Source of the DNA: Tolypeutes matacus
Lineage: Eukaryota > Chordata > Mammalia > Cingulata > Chlamyphoridae
Direction: 5' to 3'
Assembly: GCA_026826555.1 (NCBI GenBank)
Contig: JAKSZT010053881.1
Span: 10,539,485 to 10,603,484 of the forward strand
Length of the DNA stretch: 64,000 nucleotides
The notes under the pieces were generated by a model, which ran no database searches, had not been told where the DNA came from, and worked only from the letters and a program-made list of their open reading frames with translations. A program made the position numbers and the translations under genes. Below are positions 44,784 through 56,676 of the stretch, piece after piece. Every line of letters starts with the position of its first letter. Position 1 is the stretch's first letter.

Positions 44784-46224
44784 TTATAGCTTGTTTTTAG
44801 GGGAGAATAGTGTAAGGGAGAGATTAAAACACCCAACTTAATTGTGACAGCCTGCAGAACAAAGCATCATTTGCTCAAAGTCATTTAGTTAGAGGAAAGA
44901 TTAGATCTTGGGAAATTTTATACCCTCAGACACAGTGATCATCAAAGATTTTCCTGAAATAATTTAGAAATTTAGTTGGGTCTCATGCTTGGTTTAATGC
45001 TCTGTTGTCTCCATCTTGAAATTCTTAATAATTTTGAAGGCCAATGGGCAATGGAGCCTGCACTGAGCAGAGGAGGTATGAGTATCCTCCATTCTTTGCC
45101 ATCCCATTTGCATATAGCATTCTAAATTTACCCCCAGGAGCACAGAATTCCAGTGGACCCATGATGTGTGAGAGTTCAGCATGATTCAAAGCATGTACAA
45201 GTTAAGTGTGTTATGTCTACAACTAAGTGGGGCCACCAACAGTCCTGAAAGGCCACACTTTCTATTTGAACTAGAACTTTCTCTTTCTGTGAACGGAGAA
45301 AGAAAGCAATGGCATCCTAAAAGCACAAATGAATCATACTCAAGTTACTTCCTTGTATTAGCCAACCACCTACACTGAAAATTATGACATAGAAGGAAAG
45401 GAAAATATTAAAACCCATAGGTTCATTTCCTTTTAGTCCTTTCATGCTCATCAGCAATCTGAAAACAGAGAATATTAGTAGAATGTGCTCATATCAGGAA
45501 GTGAAATAAAATAGTTGAATTAGCTCTGCAGCATTCCCAGTTTTCTGTTAAGAATGAAATACATGGTAAGAATGAAATGAAATATATGAATTGTGTATTC
45601 TGGTGGTTCTGCATATGAATTATATTTATATATATTTGCATTTAGATCTGGCATTGCACAATAGAGAGATGAATATTAAAATTCATGGTAATAATTTTAG
45701 ATTTTAAATTTTCTTTGTTTAGAATGACATTAAGTGACAGATTAAACACACACACACACACACACACACAACTTATTACAAGTCCAAAAAGAGATCTCAG
45801 AAGAAAAGAAAAAGCTTTATATTTTGGTACTTTTAACGGCACTTTTTTCCTGCTTATTGAGCAAAAAGCCAGTATTTTATTTTGCACTTGTCCCTGCAAA
45901 TTATGTAGCTGGCCCCGGTTTCAATTCATTTAGTTCAAGAAATATCTGTGAGGTGCTTAGACTGCCTGATACTTTAGTAAACACGTGTGTGAGGAAGACA
46001 GTGCCTGCCCTTATGTCTACAGTGTAGTAAACAGGTATAAATCAAACACATATTACACTAGGTCATCAATTTTTAAAAATTAGAATATTAAAAAATGTAC
46101 TGAGCACCACAACACTTCAACACATAGGGAACAGCTACACGTGGACAGGGAGTGCTTCATGGAAGAGTGTGCTCCAGCTTCTGGGATCAGCTTCTGGGAT
46201 CACTAAACTACTCGCCCCCCCCCC
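44784..46224. other. Mostly unassigned; (CA)n at 45,745-45,771
   Basis: It contains a (CA)n run of about 13 units at 45,745-45,771 and a 13-bp direct repeat AGCTTCTGGGATC (46,174-46,199). No exon or repeat family is otherwise recognised. Confidence 0.4.
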
Positions 46225-46324
46225 NNNNNNNNNNNNNNNNNNNNNNNNNNNNNNNNNNNNNNNNNNNNNNNNNNNNNNNNNNNNNNNNNNNNNNNNNNNN
46301 NNNNNNNNNNNNNNNNNNNNNNNN
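46225..46324. other. Assembly gap (100 N)
   Basis: Exactly 100 N, so probably a placeholder of unknown true length. The left edge is a run of C and the right edge is a purine-rich SINE tail. A GC-rich SINE body is probably what failed to assemble. Confidence 0.95.
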
Positions 46325-46385
46325 GGAGGGAAGGGGAAGAAATAAATAGATAAATAAATCTTAGAAAAAGAAAAAAAAAAAAAAA
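46325..46385 (+). mobile_element. SINE 3' end adjoining the gap
   Basis: GGAGGGAAGGGGAAG, AATAAATAGATAAATAAATCTT and poly(A), the shared DAS-group 3' end. The head lies in the gap. Confidence 0.7.
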
Positions 46386-47140
46386 GGACAAGCCTGAGGG
46401 CTCCTTTAATACTTCGTGATTGATCAGAGTGGGTAGGGGAAGTGGGTAGAGGAAAGATGGCCTCCAGACAACCCTTGAATTAGATTCCTGGGTTCTCTGC
46501 CATTATAGAAGTAGGAAAGGAGAAAAATCTTCTAAGACACGCCTAGCAAATAGTCCACATTTTTTAAACTCTTCTATGGGTGTATGTGGACTAACGCTAA
46601 TAAGAAAGTATAGGCGAAAAAGAAAGAAAAAAAAGATAGAAAGAAATGAGGAATGCTGTTCATCTCATTGTTCATGCATCACCTGTTTATATTTTGGGCT
46701 GACTCTATGATAGAACATGCAGGAAGAAGACATCATCCTTTGTTTTCAAGGAGCCCAGTCTAAAAGGAGAAAACAGATAAGTCAATATCTAAATAAATTG
46801 CAACGTGAACAAGTGAAACATGTAAATGTGAACAAAGTGAGGCACAGAGAAAGGAGCTTTTAATCCAGGCGCTCAATGTGTGTAAAGTCTAGAACATTTG
46901 AACTGGTCTTTGAAGGATGAAGAGGTCACCATGTGAACCAGGGAAGGAAATTCATTCCAGCAGAGGGAATTGTGTGGCAGAAGACCCAAGGATATGAAGA
47001 GCATGCTGTGTTTGGAGAACGTGACTGGATTAGTGGGCTAGGGTGTGGGGTGCATAGCAGAGGGCAGGGCAGGAGATAGCATCCTCAGAGAGGAGCATTC
47101 TGACCTCAGGCTCAGGAATGTTGCCTTTGTCATATAGAAC
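46386..47140. other. Old repeat-like sequence (L2-related)
   Basis: 46,720-47,030 reads CAAGGAGCCCAGTCTAAAAGG, GGTCTTTGAAGGATGAAGAGG, CATTCCAGCAGAGGGAATTGTG. This is the order of an abundant ancient mammalian repeat, probably L2. Continuation is possible to 47,460. Confidence 0.45.
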
Positions 47141-47141
47141 C

Positions 47142-47207
47142 AGTCCGTCTGCCATATGGAGGGACCTGGGTTCGATCCCCGGGACCTCCCGGTAAAAAAG
47201 AAAAAGA
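47142..47207 (+). mobile_element. 5'-truncated minimal DAS-type SINE
   Basis: Only the second half of the tRNA-like unit is present (GTCCGTCTGCCATATGG..GGGTTCGATCCCCGGGACC) with a short A-rich tail. Box A is missing. Confidence 0.85.
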
Positions 47208-47749
47208 AGAGGAATGATATCATCAGTTGCATATTTTAGAAAGTCAACTCTTGGCTGCAGCGAGGAGGCATCTTGGAGGGAGGAGAAGAGAACACAGGCT
47301 GAGAGACCAGTTATGCTACAATGGTCCAGGCAAGAAATGATGTGAGTTGAGTTAGGTCACTGGCAATGGGAAGAGAAAGAAGAACAATCTGAGGACATTT
47401 TCAAGTAGAATCAAATAGATTTAGGGATCAGCTGAATGTAAGCCAAACGCAAGCTGAAAGCAATATTGTAGGGCCTACATAAAAGTCCTCACCCATTAGA
47501 AGTTTACAATCAAGTTGGGAAAGCAAGACAATTACATCCATACACACAATCCACCAAACAATGGCCTAGGTAGTAAATGACAAGAGTCACTTATAGTGAC
47601 TGATACATGTTAGGGATTTCACAATGTTTGACAAACGAATGAATAAGTAGATCAGGTGACAAACACTATGAGATTTCAAAGTAACACAATGGCAGACCAT
47701 TTGGTACAGTGTTTGTGTGTGCAGTCTTAGGCCTTTTTTTTCTTTCAAT

Positions 47750-48300
47750 TCTCAGCACTTCTATTTAGTAGCAGTAAGAAATTGAGCAAATTATTTAAAA
47801 TCACTAAGCTTAATTTTCCTCATTTGTAACATGGGCATAATAATCACTCCCTCAAAGGGTTGATGTGAGGTTAATAAAAAGTATTGCATGTATAAAGCCT
47901 AGCATATAGAATATGATCAATAGGTGATAAGAATTACACTTATGATGGCTTGGGGATGGTCCAGAAAGACTTCTCCAAGATTGCAGAGCTTAAACTGCAG
48001 AACCTACTAGTTTCTGTAAAAAGGGTATATTTTACATAGGCTGTGAAATAGCAAGATTTTCACTATACTCATGAGGAATGGTATACACAGAATTAAAAAA
48101 CAAAACAAGGCAGATTTATAAACTGATTCCATCCCCTGTTCTTCTTCTCTGTATTGCCATAACATTCGGTACATATAGGGGTTTTAAAGTCTATTTCCCC
48201 CACTCCTTGAAAGCAAGAAATGTCTGTTTTGGCTGTCACTGTATTCTTTATACCTAATACAATGCCTGGTGCATAGTAGGCTCTTAAACATGAATGTTGA
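47750..48300 (+). mobile_element. MIR (47,750-47,940) and L2 3' end (48,120-48,300)
   Basis: MIR: AAGAAATTGAGCAAATTATTT, TTTTCCTCATTTGTAACATGG, AGGGTTGATGTGAGGTTAAT. L2: TCCTTGAAAGCAAGAAATGTC, ATGCCTGGTGCATAGTAGGC. Between them lies sequence I cannot place. Confidence 0.65.
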
Positions 48301-49137
48301 AAGAATGGAAAAATAAACAGATCTCCATGGACCTCAGGGTTCTGCTGAACAATTAATCAGAGATTAATTTTGTGTGACAGTGTCACTGTATATACATTTT
48401 ATTGGCAGGATATCCTTTTTCTTCCTATAAGGTAACTGCTTTTGTTTGGGTCACAATTGGAGAATGGATTTAGAGCCTTGGCATGAAGTCATCTTGCTTC
48501 TTTTCTGGCTTAGGACTTTTAAGAATAAAGTATCTTCAAAAGGAAATTAAAATCCATAAGGAAAATATAACTTTATAAGTTCCATAATCAGTTATTAATA
48601 GATCCTAGAACATATCTCCAAGCAATTCTTTACAATAGCATTAGAGCCTACAATTGAAAGCAAGTGCAATTAACCTTCCAACTTTCTGTAAATAATTAAT
48701 TTATATGAGAAATATTGTTATAACTTATAAAAATGACTTTTTTGCTCTCTTTTTCTGTAGCTTCAGTATTTGTCTTGAAGAGAGTCTTGACAAAAATAAT
48801 AGCCTTACTTTTCATGGAGCTAAAATTTTAGGTTATCTAAAATAAACTTTTTTCACACATTATGGGTAATGGATATACAGGCTTCTTTTTGCCTCTCCTT
48901 ATGGTCAAATATCTCCAGTATCAATAATTTCTTTCCTCACGCCTCTGGTGATCTGCTTATCTCCTCTTCAATCTGAGGGGGTCTCACCTATCCAGTCATC
49001 CTTACACTCATCAAAATAGCAGCTTCCTTCTTCTCTTATTTCCAGGCTTTTTATTATCCAATCAACTTTCCGTATCAGTACACTGCAAGCTTCTTTATTA
49101 TTTGTATAGCTGCATAGAATCCCAGTTCACTATAGAT
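48301..49137. other. No recognisable feature
   Basis: AT-rich, no repeat family or exon seen. Confidence 0.4.
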
Positions 49138-49310
49138 CAATGGATTTTGCCCCCAAGGGACATTTGGCAATGTCTGGAGACATTTTTAGTCTGAGGGGAG
49201 AGTGCTACTGGTACCTACAATGCACAGGACAGCCTCCACAACAACAAATTTCACAATGCAAAATGTCAGCTGTGCCAAGGTTGAGAAACCTTGGCTATGG
49301 AGGTACATGG
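49138..49310 (+). mobile_element. hAT-type non-autonomous DNA transposon remnant
   Basis: TTTGCCCCCAAGGGACATTTGG, CAATGTCTGGAGACATTTTT, CTACAATGCACAGGACAGCC and AAGGTTGAGAAACC. Same family as 12,040-12,270 in the opposite orientation. Confidence 0.7.
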
Positions 49311-49680
49311 ACTATTTCCAATCTTTACCTCTTACAAACAATGCTTCATCAAATAATCTTGTAAATTTGTTATTTTGCATAAATGCAAATGTATTTTAGA
49401 ATACAATGCCAGAAGTGAGACTGCCTGAGTTGAAGAATAAATGCATTTGACATTTCAATAGATATTACCCAAATGCTCTCCAAGGGGTTATGGCATTTTG
49501 CACTACCAACAGTAGTTTATTTTCATAATCTCATCAAGAGAGTGTATAGTCACATTTTTGTTTTTGGCAATCTGAAAGGTGAGAAATGTTATTTCAGTTA
49601 GTTTTAATTTGCAATTCTTTTATGATAACATCTTTTCATATGTTTAAGGGACATTTGAATTTTGTTTTCTGTTGCCTGAG
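49311..49680 (-). mobile_element. Old L1 ORF2 3' fragment, minus
   Basis: CTTCATCAAATAATCTTG, GGCATTTTGCACTACCAACAG and GGTGAGAAATGTTATTTCAG are the reverse-complement L1 ORF2 end, as in 6,840-7,190 but far more diverged. Confidence 0.65.
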
Positions 49681-50693
49681 TGCAAAATTAGGAAAGTTGA
49701 CTGAACACTGGGTGGAGTTTTCAGAGTAAGAGATTTGGACAACTGCTCCCTCTACAGTGTTGTACAAGAAACTACCATATGGAGGGTAGAGCCAGAGGAA
49801 AGGAGTCAAAATTTCTGTTTTAATTGAGCTATCGAGGAGGGATAAATACCAACAATTGATGATTTAGGACTATTCTAGTTCTTGGGCTATTGAAACTAAG
49901 GTCCTACCCTTCTGGATAATAGAATTTCTAGTAAGTGAGTTCCATGAGAATGTAAAAACCCATGTGGGCAATGACTCTGGTGTTTTTGTCCCCAGATGTA
50001 TCCCCAGAATCCAAAATCGTGCTTGGTGCACAGTGGGTGCTCAATAAGTAGTTATTGGAATGAATGAATAATCTGCAAATTTTGTTATAGGGATATGGGA
50101 ATGGGAAGGGAAAGGGAGAGACAGGAAAAAGGCCTGAGGGAAAAAAAATCTACTGAATTTGCTGACTGGGACTGGGGGTGCCAAAAGGAAGGAAGGAGTA
50201 AAAAGGACTTGGAGGATTAACAAGTGGGTGACTTGGGGAATTATGGCCCCATTGACATAAGTAGGGAATTCAGGAGGAGATCCATTTAGAGTTCATTTGT
50301 GGGCATTTGAGTTACAAGAAACAACAGAATAACTAAAGGGAAATGTTAAAAAGGTAGAGACAGGACAGGGTTGGAGATAATGACTTGGAACACATTTGTT
50401 GAGAGAGCTGATACTTCAAAAGTGAGTAAGCTCTTTGAAGGATATTGAAAGAGATGCTTTGTAGGGAGAAATTCACCTCAAGAACTTTTTTGAGAAATTG
50501 ATGAGTATACCCATTAATAAAATAAGCCCTTGTTCCATGAGTTGTCCTTGCTTCCCCATATCTTCAAGTTCCTTCTCTGTCTCTCAACCTACAAATGTGT
50601 TCAAATATCTCTAATATTAATAATTCTTTCTCTCCGTCCTCTGGTAACTTGCCTATATCCTCTTCAAGATCACAGGGTATCACCTATCCAAAG
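49681..50693. other. L2 remnant at 49,900-50,070; otherwise unassigned
   Basis: GTGAGTTCCATGAGAATGTAAAAACC..GTATCCCCAGAATCC..GGTGCACAGTGGGTGCTCAATAAG is an L2 3' end. 50,090-50,480 is purine-rich and unassigned. Confidence 0.5.
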
Positions 50694-51143
50694 TATGGTA
50701 GTTTAGAACTGTATATATACCACAGAAAATCACATTCTTAAGGCTAATCCATTCCAATGGATGTAAACCTATTGTAAGTAGGACCTTTGGTGAGGTTACT
50801 TCAGTTAAGCTGTGGTCCAAGGTGGATCTTAACCTCTTATTGAAGTCCTTTATAAGAGAATGAAAGTCAGACATTGAGAGAAAAGCTGTAGAAGCAAAAA
50901 GCTGAAATCAATGAAACCCAGAAGAGAAGGGAGAGACTAGCAGATGCTGCCATGTGTCTTACCACATGACAGAGGAACAAGGATGGCTGGTAGCTGGGCT
51001 TCAGGAAGAAAGCTTCTCCTTTAGGATGCCTTGACTTGGACATTGACATTCTCACAGCCTCAACTGTAAACTAATAAATTCCCATTGTTTAAAGGCAATC
51101 CATTTCATGGTATCTGCTTTAAGCAGTCTAGCAAGCTGAAACA
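50694..51143 (+). mobile_element. MaLR-like solo LTR, plus
   Basis: It carries the family blocks CACATTCTTAAGGCTAATCC, GGACCTTTGGTGAGG, CTTTATAAGAGAATGAAAG, GCTGCCATGTGTCTTACC, AATAAATTCCCATTG and AAGCTGAAACA. TSD CAAAG/CAAGG. Confidence 0.85.
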
Positions 51144-51199
51144 CAAGGTATTAAAAGTTTTCCCAAATAAGGAGAAATTGTGATGCTAAGTGGTGAAAT

Positions 51200-51540
51200 T
51201 TTTTAATGTTTTATTTTGAAAAAATTTCTAATTTCAAATATTTACAAAAGTAGAAAGTATAGATTAAAAAGCCCCATCTCCCCGATTCAATAATTATCAA
51301 TTCAAAGCCAATCTTGTTTCATCTATAGCCCTCTACTAACCTCATAATTACTTCAGAGCAGAACCTAGACATCATATGGTTTCATCTATAAATATTTCAT
51401 TGTGTATTTCTGAAAGATAAAGACTCTTTTAAAAACACAACCACAAAAAATAAAAACTTCTTAATACCAAATATTCAGTATCCAATATCCCTGATTGTCT
51501 CATAAAATTATTTGAATCAGGATCCAAATATGTCTCTTTA
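51200..51540 (-). mobile_element. L1M 3' end, minus
   Basis: TACAAAAGTAGAAAGTATAG, AATAATTATCAATTCAAAGCC, CTAGACATCATATGGTTTCATC and TCTGAAAGATAAAGACTC are the reverse complement of a standard ancient L1 3' UTR. Confidence 0.8.
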
Positions 51541-51559
51541 TTTTTATTTTTTTATTTTT

Positions 51560-51830
51560 AAAGAAGCTTTAGATTACATAAATGTTACATAAAAAATATC
51601 AGGGATTCCCATATGCTCCACTCCCTCCCCCTCCAACACTTTCCCACATTAACAACATCCTTCATTAGTGTGGTACATTTGTTACAATTGATGAACCCAT
51701 ATTGAAGCATTGCTGCTAACCATGGACTACAGTTTACATTGTAGTTTACACTCTGCCCCACACAATTTTGTAGGTTATGACAAAATATACAATGGCCTGT
51801 ATCTGTCACTTTTTGTTATCTTCAGCAACC
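51560..51830 (-). mobile_element. L1-type 3' end, minus, related to 63,390-63,620
   Basis: TTCCCATATGCTCC, AACAACATCCTTCATTAG and TTTACATTGTAGTTTACAC match, in reverse, the tail of the 61,735-63,629 family. Confidence 0.7.
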
Positions 51831-52552
51831 AGAGATTCAGGACATAATGAAAGTCCTGCTCTTGTGAAAAAAACAAAACAAAACAAAACACCATGTTATG
51901 ATATCCCTCTTTCATCTCCAAATGGTTCATGAAACACAGATTATAGTTGTTAATCTTTCAAATATATGAATATTGGTTCTTTGAGGGCAGATCTGTGTTT
52001 TATATTTCTTCGTGTTTTCTGAATGTCTAATAGGGGAATGTGAACATAGAATATTCTTCATGAATATGTGATGTTTTAAGTAAGATGGTGGCTCTCATGT
52101 CAAATGAAATACTCAAACTGAGTTATCCAGATATCCTTTCCTGAAGAGTTCTAGATAAACACTAATGATTTTTTATTATTCAACTTTGCTTTTTCTGGAT
52201 TATTTGAGACTCAGTCCCTTTGGATTGCATTTTAAGCTACATTGCCAGTCTTTGGTCATGTCAACAGGCTTTTATAAGCATAATTCTTTCTATTTTGTTA
52301 ATTATTTTTATTATATATTAAATTAGATGCTTCTTGATGATGGAGCAAGGAATACATTAATCTCAACACTAAGTCACTCATAATAAATTGTAAAATTTAA
52401 TATTTCAGGAATGTTGCTTGCAGACAACCAAACCCATCAATGTTTTCAACTCTATTTAATAAGTCTTATGAAAAAACAATAAAGTCAGTTTTGCTCTAAG
52501 CCTGATCATTATGAACAAAAACATTTATTATTATCTACGCTCCTAATACCTT
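51831..52552. other. No recognisable feature
   Basis: AT-rich. A CAAAA run stands at 51,870-51,890. No exon or family seen. Confidence 0.4.
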
Positions 52553-53000
52553 TGTATTAGTCAAGGTTCTCTAGGGAAACAGAACCACAGGGGATATCTG
52601 TAAATATTATGAGATTTTATAAAATTGTCTCATGTGGTTATGTGAATGAAGAAATCCAAATTCCCTAGGGCATGCTGCAGGCTGAGAACTCTGATGAAGA
52701 TTTTCAATGAATTCTCCAGAAGAAGTTGGCTGGCTGAAGTAGAGATGGGAATTCTCTCTTCTGACTGCTGAAATCATCACTTGTCCTTTCAAGGCCTTCA
52801 ACTGAATGGATGAAATGTCTCTCATGGCTAAAGGCAGTCTCCTCAGGTGATTGTAGATGTAAATAGTCATAGATGCAATCAATATATTAGTGATTTAAAT
52901 CCATGAAATGTTCTCAAGTAACAATTAGGCCAGTGCTTGCTCAACCAAACAGTTGGGCACTATTACCTGGCCAAGTTTTAACATGAGCCTAACCATCATA
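52553..53000 (-). repeat. ERV-L 3' LTR (MLT2-like)
   Basis: It ends CTAATACA on the minus strand (TGTATTAG at 52,553) and starts near AACCATCATA at 53,000. It is about 448 bp, the same length as the solo LTR at 4,783-5,231 (449 bp). Confidence 0.9.
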
Positions 53001-53347
53001 GTCCACCCCTTATCAACCTGGCAGCCATGCCCATCTCCTTAAACCATATTTAATCTCTAAATAAAAACAATAACAGACATATTTTTCACCCAACAATACT
53101 CAACTGTCCTGTGTACAGCTGGAAATGCACTAAATCTCTCCAGAATAAGGTGCAAGTCCTTGGATATTATTTACTCTTAAATTTGATGTCCTATAACTTA
53201 AATATTATGACATGAAACTAGTACAACTTATGTCATATTTTAAGGGGATAAGAAAGGGAAGAAAACAAGATATTTTCTTTATGTATATATACAAACATAT
53301 AACAAAACAAGGAAAAATTATTCATGACTGTTGTAGTCCTCGTTTCT

Positions 53348-53460
53348 TTTTTTTTTATTTCTTTTTTTTTTTTTTTTTTATCGGGAGGTCCCGGGTATCG
53401 AACCCGGGTCCCTCCATATGGGAGACAGACGCCCAACCATTTGAGCTACATCCATCCCCC
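53348..53460 (-). mobile_element. Minimal DAS-type SINE inside the ERV-L
   Basis: A T-rich run (A-tail), then GGGTATCGAACCCGGGTCC and GAGCTACATCCATCCCCC. The TSD TGTAGTCCTCGTTTCT is perfect (53,332-53,347; 53,461-53,476). Confidence 0.95.
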
Positions 53461-53489
53461 TGTAGTCCTCGTTTCTGTAACTGGTCATA

Positions 53490-53980
53490 TGGTCATAGCT
53501 TGTGTTTATAATTACCTTCTTCCACTACCCATTCTATGTTCCCTTGACCTTCAGCAAGCACCTCAGCTGGCCATGTTTCTTTGCCTGGTGGGGTGACCCA
53601 AACTATCATTCCTGAAGTTTCTGAGCCATTACTATTCCTGTCAGGATTGCTTTGTTGCAGTTTTCCATTGACTTTAATCACAGGGCATGGTAGTACTAAG
53701 AGACACTCTAGGGATCTCCTTTATTCCAGACAAACTCTACCCCCATTGTATAGTTGCAGTCTTATTCCCCTTGATAATCAGGATCAGTAACCCCAGCCAG
53801 TACAGTAATTCCCTTCATTGCCTGTGGATTCAGAGGCATGAGGAGCCCAAAGTGGCCAGGTGGCAGTCTTAACTTCCAGTTCAGTGGAATTGTTGTTGTG
53901 TTCCCTGGTAGAAACACTCCTCCCTTTGGAACTAAGACCTGTAGACCAGCAGAGCTTAAGGGTGCAGGGACAGGAAGCAA
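53490..53980 (-). pseudogene. ERV-L pol C-terminal part with dUTPase remnant
   Basis: The minus frame 53,980-53,762 carries GLQVLVPKGG, LPPGHFGLLMPLN and GVTDPDYQGE, the dUTPase-like domain that ERV-L carries at the end of pol. dUTPase hydrolyses dUTP. A second frame (53,681-53,493) continues toward the pol C-terminus. The two are out of frame with each other, and no complete enzyme is encoded. Confidence 0.85.
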
Positions 53981-54186
53981 AAATTTTTCTAGTGGATCAC
54001 TAGGGGTTAGTGAGTGATGTCACTTCCATCTCCACCCCTTGATTTCTGGACCTGTGAATACTGGCTATAGGAGAAACAGCACCATAGAGTGGATGCTGAT
54101 TTAGAGCAACACAGCCTCCAGGAGAACATTGCACCAAAATATTGCCACCTAGTTGGTGCTGTCATTGAGTCTTTAAAAAGGCCATT

Positions 54187-54431
54187 CTACCTTTCTATCA
54201 ATCCTGCTTCTTCAGGATGATGGGGAACATGGTTAGACCAGTGAATTCCATGGGCATGTGCCCATTCCAGCACATCACTTGCTGTGAAGTGGGTGCCTTG
54301 GTCAGAAGCAATGCTGTGTGGAATACCATCCATGGATGGTAGTTTGGGCAGAAGCATTGCATGCAGAGAAGGCAAATCCATATCTGGAATATGTGTCTAT
54401 TCCAGTTAGAACAAATCGCTGCCCAATCCAT
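54187..54431 (-). pseudogene. ERV-L integrase core remnant
   Basis: SIASDQGTHFTASDVLEWAH and HHPEEAGLIER are the integrase core around the second catalytic Asp (SDQGTHF) and toward the Glu (GLIER). Flanking integrase sequence runs in other frames, so it is broken. Confidence 0.88.
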
Positions 54432-55309
54432 GATGGAAGTGGTCCTAAGTAATCAACCTGCCACCGTGTAGCAGACTGATCACCTTGGGGAATGGTGCCA
54501 TATCAGGGACTATATGTGGGGCTCTGCTGCTGGAGGATTAGGCACTCAGCAGTGGCTGTAGCCAGATCAGCCTTGGTGAGTGTAAGTCCACATAGCTGAG
54601 TCAATGCATAACTCTGTACCATCTGTACCATCATGGCCACTTTGTTCATGAGCGCATTGGGAAATGACAGGAGTGGCTGGGGAAAAAGGCTGACTAGTAT
54701 CGACAGAACTGGTCATCTTATTCAATTGATTATTAAAATCTTCCTTGCTGAAGTCACCCTCTGGTGAACATTCACATAGGACACAAATATTTTCATGTTT
54801 TTTGCCCATTCAAAATGGTCTATCCACATACCTCTTCCCCAGACTTTTTCATCACCAATTGTCCAAACTATGTTCCTTCCAAGTCTCTGACCATCCAGCT
54901 AAACCATTGGCAATAGCCCATGAATCAGTAGACAAATGCAACTCTGACCTTTACTTCTTCAAGGCAAAATGTACAGCCATGTGCCCTGCTCAAAGTTCTG
55001 CCCACTGAGAGGATTTCCCCTCACCACTGTCCTTTAGGGACCTCCCAGAAAGGGGCTGCTGTGCTACAGCTGTCCACTTTCAGGTGGTACCTGCATATCA
55101 TGCAAAACCATTTGAAAACCAGGCTTGAGTTTTCTCTTCCTCAGTCAACTGATTGTAAGGAACTCCCCAAGAGGTCATAGCTGTGGGCTGGGAAAGAGAA
55201 GGTAAGGTGGCAGGAGTGGGGGCCATGGGTATTTGGGCCACTTCCTCATGTAACTTACTTGTGCCTTCAGGACCTGCTTAAGCCCTGTTTCATATATACC
55301 ACTTCTATT

Positions 55310-55594
55310 TTATAATGGAGTGGTACTGTGCATGCCCAACTTTATGGACAACACCCAGCTCATGATTGTCAACTCAGGTTTCAAGGTAACTGAGTGGCCC
55401 ATGATTAAGTGTTTGGTCTCTACTAAGGCCCAGTAGCAGGCCAAAAGGTGTTTCCCAAAAAGGGAATAGTTACCTTCAGAAGATGGCAAGGCTTTGCTCC
55501 AAAGTCCTAAGAGTCTGCATTTTGATTCTTCTATTGGGGCCTGCCAAAGGTTCCAGACAACATCTCTCTTTGCCACTGACACTTCTAGAACCAT
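55310..55594 (-). pseudogene. ERV-L RNase H remnant
   Basis: LGLWSKALPSSEGNY and LLACYWALVETKHL show the RNase H region. The frame ends in stops on either side. Confidence 0.8.
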
Positions 55595-55864
55595 TGGATC
55601 TGCTGGATCATATGGCCCAAATGGCAGAGAAGCTTACACAGCAGTGTGGACCAGTGCAGAGCCTCTTCTTATTCCAGTCTCCACTCAAAACTAGAAGCTT
55701 CTCTGGTCACTCAGTAAAGGGATAGCACATCCAAATGAAGAATATGTTGTCTCCAAAATCCAAAAAATGCCAACTAGGCATTATGCTTCTTTTTTGGTCA
55801 TAGGAAAGGCCAGGTGCAACAGCTTATCCTTCATTTTTGAAGAGCTATCGCTACATGCCCCACT

Positions 55865-56676
55865 TCACTGGACACCTAGAAATTTCACTGAGATGGAAGG
55901 CCCCTGTGTTTTTGTTGGATTTATCTCCCAGCCTCTGATACATAAATGCCTTACCAATAAGTCTAGAGTAGTTGTTACTACTTGCTCACTAGGACCAATC
56001 AACATGATATCATCAATATAATGGACCAGTGTGATGTCTTGTGGGAGGGAGAGATGATCAAGGATCCCTGTGGACAATATTATGACCTAGGGCTGGAGAA
56101 GTGATGTACCTCTGAGGTAGGACAGTGAAGGTATACTGCTGGTCTTACCAGCTGAAAGCAAACTGTTTCTGGTGGTCCTTAATAACAGCAATTTATTAAA
56201 AAGCTCTCACCATATAATAGCTACATACCAGGTACCAGGAGATGTGTTGATTTGCTCAAGAAATGATACCACATCTGGAACAGCAGATGCAATTGGAGTC
56301 ACCACTGGTTAAGTTTACGATAATCCTCTGTCATCCTCCAAGATCCATATGTTTTTTGCACAGGCCAGATAGGAGAGTTGAATGAAGATGTGGTAGGAAT
56401 CACCATCCCTGCATCCTTCAAGTACTTGATAGTGGCACTGATCTCTGCAATCCCTCTAGGAATCCAGTATTGCTTTTGATGTACTATTTTGCTAGATAGT
56501 GGCAGTTCTAGTGGCTTCCACTTGGCCTTTCCTACCATAATAGCTCTCATGGCACAAATCAGGGAACCAATGTGCGGATTCTGCCAGTTGTTTAGTAGTA
56601 TGTCTATTCCCATTATGCATTCCTGAACTGGGGAAATAACCACAGAATGGGTCCTGGGACTCACTGGACCCATTGT
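55865..56676 (-). pseudogene. ERV-L reverse transcriptase remnant
   Basis: The N-terminal RT part (56,673-56,299) includes [19 protein letters not shown] and [12 protein letters not shown]. The catalytic YIDD box lies in the next piece (56,077-55,865, [16 protein letters not shown]). The pieces are in different frames with stops between, and the frame start coincides with the LTR-pol deletion joint. Confidence 0.9.
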
